The notes beneath the pieces are model-generated. The model was not told where the DNA came from and did not search any database. It was given only the letters and a program-made list of their open reading frames with translations. A stretch of DNA of 64,000 bases, taken from NCBI GenBank assembly GCA_014237975.1, contig JABACA010000002.1:1-64000 (forward strand). The letters run 5' to 3'. Positions 45,561-53,758 of this stretch are shown in pieces (position 1 is the first letter of the stretch; each line of letters opens with the position of its first letter). The translations under genes and the position numbers were made by a program. Source of the stretch: Mariniblastus sp. (GTDB taxonomy: Bacteria; Planctomycetota; Planctomycetia; Pirellulales; Pirellulaceae).

Positions 45561-47117
45561 ATGTTTTCTCCCCCAAAACATCGGATTGCAATTTTGGCAG
45601 CGGTTACCGCTGCATTTTTGGCTGCTGATCTATCGACTGTGCTGGCCCAAGCCAATAAGCGGACGAACCTTCTGAGACAGGCCAAAACCCGTACTTTAGC
45701 CAAGCCGGAAGTGACAACTTCTCCCGAGCCGGTAGTGGAAACAACCGAAACGGTCTTTTCACCCAGCTCGGCGCGCCCCTTGGCGGATCCACCGGTTTAC
45801 CAGCCGACTACGACCGTTCGCCAGGCGGCAGCGGCCAGGCCACCGGCCAACGCAAAGCGGCTGCCGACCGATCCTCGCCCAGCCAGTAATTCGCGAAATA
45901 ACATGAATTCAATGCGAGGGGTCAATCCTCGTCGAATCCAACCGATGCAGGCCTCCAGAGTCCCCTCGTCGTATGTGCCCCAACACCTGCGACTGTCGCA
46001 GTACGTCTCACAGGAATCAGTCGTCGAGGACCAGGCCCCGATCATGTCGGAACAGGAAATGATTATCGGCGACGAAGTTTACATGGACTCCGGCTGTGGT
46101 AATTGTGGAGAATGCCTCGACTGTTGTGGATCCAGCGGTGGATACTTCGACGCTTGCGATCCCTGTTTTGACCGGGGAGGATGCGATCCTTGTATCATAC
46201 AGAACTGTTGGCTGCGACATCTGGGTCCCCTGTTCCGAAATTCGGAGTGGGGCTTTGGCGCCTCCGCATCCAAATTCGCTCGGTTCGATTTGGAATTGCC
46301 CGGCGATTTGCCGCTCGACCTCGGTGGGAAAACAGTTGCGATTGACGACAACAGTTTTGGCTATTACTTCGAATTTAACGTGGGCGTTCCGTTATGCCAT
46401 TTGACATGCGGCCTAATATCTTGGCAGTTTGGAATGAGATCGGTGCATTCGAATTTTGATGGCCACCCGGTCTCAAAAACGGGTCGGGAACAGACATTCG
46501 TCACAACGGGTTTTTATCGCCGCGTCGATTACGGGCTGCAATTCGGGTGTGTGGCCGATTTTTTGAACCAGGATTGGTTTTTGCAAACCAAGGTGCGTCA
46601 GCTACGGGGTGACGTTGCCTGGGTATACCCATCCGGGAAGATGTTTGGTTTTCGCTTCGCTTATAACACCAAGACAGATGGCGAAATTTATGATATCGAA
46701 TTCGATGTTACCGACAATATCTCGATCGAGAGTTCGGTGAACGAGAACGCGTCGACACTTAATAACTACCGGTTCTACTATCAGTATATGGCACCGTGTG
46801 GGGGAACCGCGGAATACTTTGCAGGTTGGAGTGATCGACACAATGGCATCTTGGGAGTGAATTGGGATGTTCCGTTGAAGGATTTCATTTCCGTCAAGAC
46901 TGGCTTTACCTATATGAAATCAGATGATGACACCATTAACATTGACTTTGGTGGTGACGGACAAGACAGTTGGAATCTCTACACCGGTTGCGTTTATCGA
47001 CCTCGCGGACGCGGTTGGTACCGCTGCTACGACAAACCATTGTTCAATGTTGCCGACAACGGCTCGATGATCCAGATACGGGACGTCGAGATATTGTCAG
47101 CCAAGATCAAGCCGTAG
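45561..47117 (+). CDS. Secreted Cys-cluster protein with barrel-like C-terminal part
   Basis: 518 residues from ATG 45561 (a start at 45516 is possible). Signal peptide MFSPPKHRIAILAAVTAAFLAADLSTVLAQA. Pro/Arg/Thr-rich low-complexity residues 35-165 are followed by a cluster of ten Cys in residues 179-216 (CGNCGECLDCC ... DACDPCFDRGGCDPC). The rest (about 220-518) alternates in beta-strand fashion with many aromatic residues (FGYYFEFNVGVPL, FGFRFAYNTK, NYRFYYQYMAP), typical of planctomycete outer-surface barrel-like proteins. Cysteines in such clusters may crosslink the envelope or bind metal; that is inference. A terminator lies 137 bases downstream. Confidence 0.8.
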   Translation: MFSPPKHRIAILAAVTAAFLAADLSTVLAQANKRTNLLRQAKTRTLAKPEVTTSPEPVVETTETVFSPSSARPLADPPVYQPTTTVRQAAAARPPANAKRLPTDPRPASNSRNNMNSMRGVNPRRIQPMQASRVPSSYVPQHLRLSQYVSQESVVEDQAPIMSEQEMIIGDEVYMDSGCGNCGECLDCCGSSGGYFDACDPCFDRGGCDPCIIQNCWLRHLGPLFRNSEWGFGASASKFARFDLELPGDLPLDLGGKTVAIDDNSFGYYFEFNVGVPLCHLTCGLISWQFGMRSVHSNFDGHPVSKTGREQTFVTTGFYRRVDYGLQFGCVADFLNQDWFLQTKVRQLRGDVAWVYPSGKMFGFRFAYNTKTDGEIYDIEFDVTDNISIESSVNENASTLNNYRFYYQYMAPCGGTAEYFAGWSDRHNGILGVNWDVPLKDFISVKTGFTYMKSDDDTINIDFGGDGQDSWNLYTGCVYRPRGRGWYRCYDKPLFNVADNGSMIQIRDVEILSAKIKP

Positions 47118-47428
47118 TATGAACACTGAATAGGCAGCGAGCACGTGAAAGTCTGGCCGGTACCAGGCGGGATGGCAGTGGAATCGATTCCGGAAACCGT
47201 AGAAGTAGCGAATTTAAGACAGCGATGGAGTAGGGGAAATTGGGTTCGTAGTGAAAAACCCGGCAGCAATGCCGGGTTTTTTGCGTTAAACGGGGTGTTC
47301 TGACTAACCGATCTGTGTAGGAAACCCGGACTTCTGGTAGATTGTCAGCTAAGGCCAATCATCGGCCGTATAGCGATAGGCCCGCCGGGCACACCCGGTT
47401 GGGGGCCGGCCGCAGACCGATCCAATCC
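47118..47428. other. Gap of 311 bases with a terminator
   Basis: The first 137 bases are unassigned, then comes the terminator at 47254-47282. The following 146 bases form the upstream region of the Arg-rich protein, whose frame is open back to 47342 but begins sensibly only at 47429 or 47447. Confidence 0.45.
47254..47282 (+). terminator. Rho-independent terminator of the Cys-cluster protein
   Basis: A perfect 12-bp stem (47254-47265 with 47270-47281), a 4-base GCAA loop (a GNRA tetraloop), and a six-T run at 47277-47282 that pairs with the opening A-run. Confidence 0.93.
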
Positions 47429-48868
47429 ATGGGACAGGACAGAACCGTGACAGACGAAATTTATGACTACTTTGGTGGTAATTCATCCCGCAAGGTAGAA
47501 CCGCTCGATGAAAGTGAGCTTTTCGAAAACGAAGGCGACCAGGCGGAAAAGGCCAGTTCTGGAACATCGGAGATCGTTGAATCGATTGAAGTGACGGAGA
47601 CGATCGAGATCGTCGCAACGAGTCAGTCCCTGGTCGTGGAAGCAGGGTCGGGGCAGGACGGCAGTTCGAAAGCAGATCCGAAGAAACCAGAACAGCCCAG
47701 CCGTTCGCGAACGGCCAGTCCCGGCAAACCGGCAGCGGACAAATCGAATTCGAAACAAACACCCGCCAAACCAGCCGGCCCTGCATTCGGTGCTGGCCTG
47801 TTCGATGAAAGCGGCATGTCGCAGCAGGACAACACGACAGGTGGCACCGCCGACGAATCCGCGGCATCCGGCAGTCCAGGTGATTCGGGTGAAACCGGCA
47901 CCGAAAACAGTCCTTCGCAAAGCCCGGAGCTTTTTGCCTCGGATTCAAAAACAGAAGACGGATCCGCGGCTCTTTCAGAGATGTTCGTGCCCAGCCCGTT
48001 TGACTCGTTTGAAAATGATCAAACGCCCGGCGGTGAGGCGGATGATATATCTGCGGGGCAAGACGAATCGATAACGATCTCGGAAGACGGTGAAGAAATT
48101 TACGAGTTCGAAGTGGAAGATCTGGAAGATGCCCCTGAACAGGGGACTCCACGACGCAGGCGTAACCGGCAACAAGATGCGGATGGGCAGGGAGAGGGCC
48201 GTGGTCGACCGAGGGGTGAATCACGGGAACGGCCATCTGATTCCAAGGGTAGCCGTCGCAGTCGAAATTCCCGCGGATCATCCAGGGGATCCGCTGAAGA
48301 AAAAGATGATAACCGACACGGTGAGCGACCAAGAAATAGACGGGATTCAGAGGACGGTGATCGAGAGTCACGTACCCCGCGGCAGGGAAGAGGAAACCGA
48401 GATGCAAGATCCCGGGAGAATCAGGATAGAGTTGTCGCCGATTCCCAGGCGGAGGACAGCAAGGATCGTGGCTCCCGGGAGCCACGACGCTCCAGCCGCG
48501 AACGGAATGAAAACAGAGATAACCAACGATCTCGCCGCGGTGGCGAGCGACCCGCACGCAATGCGGATAGAGACCGCGATGCGGTATCGGCGAGGGACGA
48601 AAGTCGAGGGTCTCGAGGGTCGGACCAGGAGGATCGAAGTGATCGGTCGTCTCGTAGGGGACGGTCTGGTCGAAGCCAGAATCAGAATTACGATCAAACC
48701 GAAGGTGGTCGGGAGCGGCACTCGGGATCCGATGGCGACGAGCCACGCAAGAAGCGAGCGAAGGTTCCCACTTGGAGCGATGCGATTGAGGGGCTGATTG
48801 ATGCTAATATCGACCTTCGACAATCGCGCCCAAGTAATGGGGGTCGAGGTAGGAAGCGTCGTCGTTAA
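47429..48868 (+). CDS. Intrinsically disordered acidic/Arg-rich protein, probably nucleic-acid binding
   Basis: 479 residues from ATG 47429 (GTG 47447 with AGGAC upstream is an alternative). The N-terminal half is acidic and Ser/Gly/Asp/Glu-rich (ESITISEDGEEIYEFEVEDL at about 211-230). From residue 240 it is strongly basic: TPRRRRNRQQ, then RS/RG/RD-rich repeats (RSRRGGERPARNADRDRD, SRRGRSGRSQ). A short ordered-looking segment, VPTWSDAIEGLIDANIDLR (about 446-464), precedes the GGRGRKRRR end. No signal peptide, so cytoplasmic. RNA binding or condensate formation is inference from composition. Composition also opens long frames in other phases, so the frame was chosen by its ends and the ordered motif. 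Confidence 0.72.
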   Translation: MGQDRTVTDEIYDYFGGNSSRKVEPLDESELFENEGDQAEKASSGTSEIVESIEVTETIEIVATSQSLVVEAGSGQDGSSKADPKKPEQPSRSRTASPGKPAADKSNSKQTPAKPAGPAFGAGLFDESGMSQQDNTTGGTADESAASGSPGDSGETGTENSPSQSPELFASDSKTEDGSAALSEMFVPSPFDSFENDQTPGGEADDISAGQDESITISEDGEEIYEFEVEDLEDAPEQGTPRRRRNRQQDADGQGEGRGRPRGESRERPSDSKGSRRSRNSRGSSRGSAEEKDDNRHGERPRNRRDSEDGDRESRTPRQGRGNRDARSRENQDRVVADSQAEDSKDRGSREPRRSSRERNENRDNQRSRRGGERPARNADRDRDAVSARDESRGSRGSDQEDRSDRSSRRGRSGRSQNQNYDQTEGGRERHSGSDGDEPRKKRAKVPTWSDAIEGLIDANIDLRQSRPSNGGRGRKRRR

Positions 48869-49329
48869 GACTGATTTTTGTTGCAACTCCCAAGAACCGC
48901 CTTGACGGGGCTTTGACGCCATCTGGCGGACGTAAAATCACTCTTTTGTAGCTTAGGGGCGTTTTGGCTAGGGCGGCTCTGCCCGGCTGCCCGGCTGCCC
49001 GACAGCCATGCTAGCGGCGAGTTGCCTGGAGTCTGGCCAATCAAAACCTGACCGTTCAGGTCTTCTCGATTCGTCGCAGTCCCCGCTCAACATAATGGAC
49101 ATGGAATCGCTGCCCAAATGATTTTTTTTACCCGAAATCAGGGTTCGTTTGCTTCTCGAGGGCGATAAAACCGCTTGTTTCCAAGGGATTTGTCCGGATT
49201 GTCAAATTGGGCAAACCGGTGAGACTTTGCCGTCCTTGTCAGTCCTGCTAATTCTCAGGATGGTAGTAACCGATCCCAATTTGCAGGACAGAATAAACTT
49301 GCGCCCGGTCTCGGTTTGGAGGAACCAAC
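48869..49329. other. Gap of 461 bases with a short tandem repeat
   Basis: It contains an imperfect triplication of GCTGCCCG (48978-49001) and a 64-codon frame (49149-49343) that overlaps the next gene and is not supported. No RNA gene or promoter was fixed. Confidence 0.45.
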
Positions 49330-50289
49330 GTGAGAACGTTTAAAATCATCGTTTCGACATTCATAGCTTTCGGTTATGTCGCTGCGATTTCAGGTGGATT
49401 TGCACAAGCGCAAGTTCATGGGAGCTTCAACCGTACCACCAATTCCTATATCGAGGTTACCGGCAAGGTTTTGCAACGACCGGGCGGAGCGACCGATTTC
49501 GCCGTCGCGGAGGACCCGATAACAGAACAGCCGCTGCTCACTTCAACGGATATTATGAACCTGGGAGGCGGAACGGGCGTTGAAGCAAGAGCTGGTTGGC
49601 AGAACCGCCGTGGCGGGAATATGGAACTCCGCACCAGTCTCGGAAATGTTCAGAACAACAAATCAAATATAACCTCTCCTTCTGGCGCCCAGGTAGAGTC
49701 TCCGTTATTTCCGCAAAGAGTCGACTCAGTTGGTTACGATTATACGTCGAATTATTTCAGCATAGAACTATGTCGCCGTTGCAACATCCAGCCTGGTTGT
49801 ACTTGGTTCTGCGGGCCACGATTTATCTCTTTAAAAGAAGAATTCAATTTCTCGACAGAGACGGACGCTGGGTTTTTCATCGCAAGGTCAAACAACCAAT
49901 TTACAACCTCCAACTCCTTGATTGGAGGCCAGATTGGTTTGGAAATAAGCAAGCCAGCCTGTCAAAACCTGTACTGGACCGGCTTTTTTAGAACGGGTAT
50001 CTACGGAAATCCTATCGTCGCCAAGAGAAAAGCGACCCAGGGAGGTCTGGACCAATTAACCATTAAGAATACCAAGGAAATTGGCAGCTTTGTGGGGGAA
50101 TGCGGTTTGACCCTAAGTTACCAAATCGTTCCCAAAGTCTGTGCTGCCTTCGTAGGTTATGAAGCGACATGGATTGATGGAATCGCATTGGCCCCGACGC
50201 AAGCATTGTCGATAGGTGAGCCGAATATCGTTACCAATAATACTGTTTTTTGGCACGCCATCAATTTTGGATTTGAATTTGATTTCTAA
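49330..50289 (+). CDS. Secreted barrel-like protein, 319 residues
   Basis: GTG start at 49330 with GGAGGA upstream (49318-49323). Signal peptide ends around residue 27 (SGGFAQAQ). The mature protein is beta-rich with alternating polar and hydrophobic residues, many Gly and Asn, several Cys (CRRCNIQPGCTWFC) and ends in Phe (NFGFEFDF), the usual outer-membrane-protein C-terminus. It resembles planctomycete barrel proteins; channel or surface-layer roles are both possible. Similar in style to the 45561 gene but shorter and without the long low-complexity part. A symmetric hairpin follows before the convergent metalloprotease. Confidence 0.78.
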   Translation: MRTFKIIVSTFIAFGYVAAISGGFAQAQVHGSFNRTTNSYIEVTGKVLQRPGGATDFAVAEDPITEQPLLTSTDIMNLGGGTGVEARAGWQNRRGGNMELRTSLGNVQNNKSNITSPSGAQVESPLFPQRVDSVGYDYTSNYFSIELCRRCNIQPGCTWFCGPRFISLKEEFNFSTETDAGFFIARSNNQFTTSNSLIGGQIGLEISKPACQNLYWTGFFRTGIYGNPIVAKRKATQGGLDQLTIKNTKEIGSFVGECGLTLSYQIVPKVCAAFVGYEATWIDGIALAPTQALSIGEPNIVTNNTVFWHAINFGFEFDF

Positions 50290-50426
50290 TACCTTTGCAA
50301 GTCAAAGGAATTTTTCCCTATAGGCAGAACGTGATTCTCGCGTAGGGTTGAATCGCCGGCGATCCCCGCTAGCCCATCGGGTGACGTCGGCCTTCACGCG
50401 CATCGAAGGATTCAGCCCATCAAAGC

Positions 50427-50456
50427 AAAGACTGCCTGGACAGCCAGGCAGTCTTT
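50427..50456. terminator. Bidirectional terminator hairpin
   Basis: A perfect 13-bp stem (50427-50439 with 50444-50456), loop ACAG, with A-runs on the left and T-runs on the right. It lies between convergent genes ending at 50289 and 50481, so it can serve both. Confidence 0.85.
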
Positions 50457-50480
50457 TGCTATTTCAACAGGACGGAAAAA

Positions 50481-53375
50481 TTATTTTTCCGTTTTCGAAT
50501 TCTCTTTTCCGAAGAAGAAGCCACTCATTATACCGCCCGAGCCGTTGTCATTATTCATGACATACGTGGAGTCGATCCATTTCTGGATTCGCTCTTCCGA
50601 GTCCATCAAATGGGCGCGTGTGTAAGCGTCCAGCTTTTCGTTTCCGGCGGCGGCTTTGATCTTCGGATGAAGTTCTTTCAGTTTCATGCTCGCCAGGTTG
50701 GCGATTGGTTTCATGGCAGCGGTAGAAGATTTGGTTCCTCCAGCCAAATCGAACAGGCGTTCCAGGTGTTCGGTCTGGAGATTTCGCCGCAAACTGGAAA
50801 TGGCCGGTTTGCGTTCGCTGAATTCCTCGTCGGGGTTTTCTGCAAGCTCTTGCCAAACGGAGTTGCTCACCGTGCCCATGATTTCATTCAGTGTCAACGC
50901 ATCTTCCTCGGCTGCCACACGGAATTCATTGTCGTAAACCCGTCGTAACGTGGACGGGTTCATCAGGCTGGACAAAGCAGACGCCTGGATGCTCATGATG
51001 CGGTCATGGACGGGCCAGGCAGGCTCGTCGCTGTTGAAACTCTCACGCCAACCACTGGTGGTCATGTGGACCAGCAGTTCGGGAGTCAACCCAAAGGCTT
51101 CGTCGAACATCGTGTTTTCTAGAACGAAATTCAATGCGTTGCGCTGGTCCTCGGCCGGGACAACCTCGATTGGTTTTCGACCGTTAGGATCTCCCTTTTT
51201 GTCCTGGTGAACGAAAGAGCCTCCAATCCAGTTGGCCATCATCGAGGTGCTTTGCGTCTGTAAACGGAGGGTTAGCAGGTAACCGGTACGGGCCTTGTCC
51301 CAGGCGTCGCCCTCTTCGACGAATTTCTCGAGAATGTGTCCGCGATGGTGTTTTGCCAATCGCATCTGGTTCTGGGCGAAATCGAGCGGATTGTTGCTGA
51401 AGTCGTACCGTCGAGCCAGCGGGTCCGGTCCCGAAGTGTCTTGGTCGGTGCCGTAGGTCAATTCGGGCTCCGAAACACGCGAGAGTATTTTGGGAAGTTT
51501 TTTGGGATCCAAAACATATCCGTATTCAATCGCCCACATGTCGTAGGGCCCTACGCCGATCATGGCATAATCCCCCTGCTTATCCCCTGCTTTGAAATTG
51601 AAATTGGTGGGTAGGTAGTCCATGACACTTCCCGCCAACGGTTTTTTTCCGGCGATTTCTTCGCCGTTGATTTGAGCCATGGTGTAAACGCTGGACGCTT
51701 TAAAGTTGTGACGCAGTCCGAGCGTGTGCCCCACTTCATGACAGACCAGGTCCGCCAAGAGCGGCCCAATGAACGACTCGGGCATTCCGTCCAGTAGCTG
51801 TTCTTTGTCCTCTTCGGTTTCTTTGTCCTTGTCTTCTGCTGTCTCTTTATCTTTGTCTTCCTCGTCGTCAAACCGATTCAAGGCCAACATCATTCTCATC
51901 ATGGCGACGTCCATTTGCCGGCCTTCGGCGGCGAGACAGGATCCGTTTACCTGGCTGACACGGTTCAGCAGGCCATCCATCGGTTCATCTCCCATCAATC
52001 GCGTTTGCACGCTCGCCTCGACATGTCCTGAAAATGGCTGTTGTGCCGCGCGCAGCAGGGCTAAGCGTATGAATTTCCGCTGCTCGGGGGGTGCCATGCG
52101 GATGCGTGGGTCCCAGTTAGGATGCTCTGAATACCATGCCAATGTTTCAGCGGTGACACCCTGCATTGCCACTTTGGGCATCAGGTCGTCGAATTGGCCT
52201 TCGAAAACGCGGATCCAGCCGTCTGTCAAAACGATGTCTGCGTCCAGGATTTGACCCGTGGTTGGATTAACTCGACTAGGGCCAATGGCGGTACTCACGT
52301 TGTTGTTAAGCCATCGTATAAAGTTGTACTTGACATCTTCGGGGTCTTTTTCCATGTGGTCGCCGGTCGCCTTGTCCTGTTGGCGAACTTCGATTGCGCC
52401 CACAATTCTTACCTGCTCGAATGCCTTGTTCCAATATTGAACTCCCTGGCGAACCCAACGTCGATAACGCACGGGTGTGGTGTGTTCCAGGTAGAAAACG
52501 ATCGGCTGTTTGGGTGGGCTTAACTTGAGTTTGGGTTCCCGTTTTTCCAGGTGCCAACGATTGATGAAACGGACCTTGGTGTCGTCTGTTTCGTATTTGC
52601 CGTAATCACTGTAGCTGGTAGTCAAGTAACCAAGTCGCTGGTCCGCTTTTCGAGGTTTGTATTCCGGTGCTCCCTCGATCTTACTGATGGAATAATGAAG
52701 CGTCTTAAGTTCACCATTGCTCATGGGAACTTCGAAAGCAACTTCTGTATTCTTTTCAAAAGCCTTGGCTTGCTTGATCTTGATCAAATTCGATTTGCCA
52801 CGATAGGAGCTTCCGAAAAACACATTTGCATTTCCAACCAGGAGTGCATCAAGATCAACTACGGGACCGCCACGGGGTGCCATTGTAAGAATGGGCAGGT
52901 CGATCAGAACGCGGTCGGTAAACAGTCGTTTTACGGAGGACTTGGATTCTTCATCCGATCCACGAACACTCAAATTTTCAGCAATCAGTGCAACACGTTT
53001 TCCATAATTGCGCCAGTACACATAAAAATCGTCGGACTGAAGCCCGGCGAATGTTTCGCCTCCCGATACGGTAGTAGCGATGAACTGGCGGTGGGTTGGA
53101 CTGGCATAGTCTTTTGGCAGTTCTGCCAGCATCTGGCCGTCTTTGTCACGTTTCCATATTCTCAGCAGTGGTTTTTTGCCATCCGCCGGTTTGACCTCGG
53201 TATAACCTTCGATGATCTTTTCGAGCGGCGGGAAATCGGATGATGGTGTCGCAGCTGGTTTCTTGGCAGGTGCGGTCTCTTGTGCCTGAATCAACCAGGC
53301 GTTTCCCATCATGAGACAGGCCAACAAGGCAATAACGGGGACTTGAGGTTTAATAGTCAATTGAATAACTCCCAT
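50481..53375 (-). CDS. Large secreted zinc metalloprotease (DUF5117/DUF4953-type)
   Basis: 964 residues from ATG 53375 (a TTG nine bases upstream is the frame limit). Signal peptide around residues 10-33 (VIALLACLMMGNAWLIQAQE). The zinc site is H546-E-V-G-H550-x5-H556 (CHEVGHTLGLRHNF), the extended HExxHxxGxxH of metzincins. N-terminal domain: IATTVSGGETFAGLQSDDFYVYWRNYGKRVALIAEN; then RYRRWVRQGVQYWNKAFE and a region with FIRWLNNNVSTAIGPSRVNPTTGQILDADIVLTDGW. A Lys/Asp/Glu-rich insertion (EDKDKETAEDKDKETEEDKEQ) lies shortly before the active site. The substrate is unknown. Divergent from the vWA cluster. Confidence 0.93.
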   Translation of the reverse strand: MGVIQLTIKPQVPVIALLACLMMGNAWLIQAQETAPAKKPAATPSSDFPPLEKIIEGYTEVKPADGKKPLLRIWKRDKDGQMLAELPKDYASPTHRQFIATTVSGGETFAGLQSDDFYVYWRNYGKRVALIAENLSVRGSDEESKSSVKRLFTDRVLIDLPILTMAPRGGPVVDLDALLVGNANVFFGSSYRGKSNLIKIKQAKAFEKNTEVAFEVPMSNGELKTLHYSISKIEGAPEYKPRKADQRLGYLTTSYSDYGKYETDDTKVRFINRWHLEKREPKLKLSPPKQPIVFYLEHTTPVRYRRWVRQGVQYWNKAFEQVRIVGAIEVRQQDKATGDHMEKDPEDVKYNFIRWLNNNVSTAIGPSRVNPTTGQILDADIVLTDGWIRVFEGQFDDLMPKVAMQGVTAETLAWYSEHPNWDPRIRMAPPEQRKFIRLALLRAAQQPFSGHVEASVQTRLMGDEPMDGLLNRVSQVNGSCLAAEGRQMDVAMMRMMLALNRFDDEEDKDKETAEDKDKETEEDKEQLLDGMPESFIGPLLADLVCHEVGHTLGLRHNFKASSVYTMAQINGEEIAGKKPLAGSVMDYLPTNFNFKAGDKQGDYAMIGVGPYDMWAIEYGYVLDPKKLPKILSRVSEPELTYGTDQDTSGPDPLARRYDFSNNPLDFAQNQMRLAKHHRGHILEKFVEEGDAWDKARTGYLLTLRLQTQSTSMMANWIGGSFVHQDKKGDPNGRKPIEVVPAEDQRNALNFVLENTMFDEAFGLTPELLVHMTTSGWRESFNSDEPAWPVHDRIMSIQASALSSLMNPSTLRRVYDNEFRVAAEEDALTLNEIMGTVSNSVWQELAENPDEEFSERKPAISSLRRNLQTEHLERLFDLAGGTKSSTAAMKPIANLASMKLKELHPKIKAAAGNEKLDAYTRAHLMDSEERIQKWIDSTYVMNNDNGSGGIMSGFFFGKENSKTEK

Positions 53376-53758
53376 GGATATCAATGATGGATAGCAATTA
53401 GTTCGTAGATCCGGTTTTGAAGATTCATCGCCAGGGTAAAGTCTAAGTTGTAATTTTAGGCAAAAACCGTTTCAGGGTTACTTCCAGGGACTTGGAAAAC
53501 GTCTATTTTTTTGACAAAGCTGTAAAATCCGGAGGCTCGTTGTAATCGTTTCCAGGTTCAGCCGTTAAAACAACTATGGAAAGATACAAAGTGACTTGAA
53601 AAAATCAAATCGGATGGAGGTCCTTAATAAGATTAAATAGCTCTTGTTTTCCGTAGTTTTCTCGGTCAAATCGGCCGGTTCGGCTTCTTGATGGTTGGAC
53701 CCAGCCGGATATTTTGCAAAACTAGTTGCAGCAGTATCTGGTCATTTGGATCTTATTT
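53376..53758. other. Divergent intergenic region, 383 bases
   Basis: It holds promoters for the metalloprotease (minus) and the vWA cluster (plus). TTGACA is at 53511-53516, but no good -10 lies 16-18 bases further. A second AT-rich stretch is at 53620-53640. No gene; short frames are unsupported. The first in-frame start of the vWA protein upstream is TTG 53726. Confidence 0.45.

Noticed and set aside
47349..48746. 465-codon minus-strand frame opposite the Arg-rich protein
   Set aside because: It is rich in Arg, His, Pro and Cys with no motif or signal; it arises from the Ser/Arg/Gly/Asp-biased codons of the plus-strand gene.
48090..48797. 235-codon plus-strand frame in a second phase inside the Arg-rich gene
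   Set aside because: Compositional shadow of the repeat-rich region; no start signal and no independent conservation evidence.
48978..49001. Three near-copies of GCTGCCCG as a possible CRISPR or iteron
   Set aside because: Too short, directly adjacent, no spacers, no cas or rep gene nearby.
49149..49343. 64-codon frame before the second barrel-like protein
   Set aside because: Overlaps the well-supported GTG start at 49330 and contains a chance CxxC only (CPDC).
53511..53541. TTGACA as promoter of the vWA cluster
   Set aside because: No acceptable -10 hexamer at 16-18 bases; spacing to the only AT-rich hexamer is about 24.
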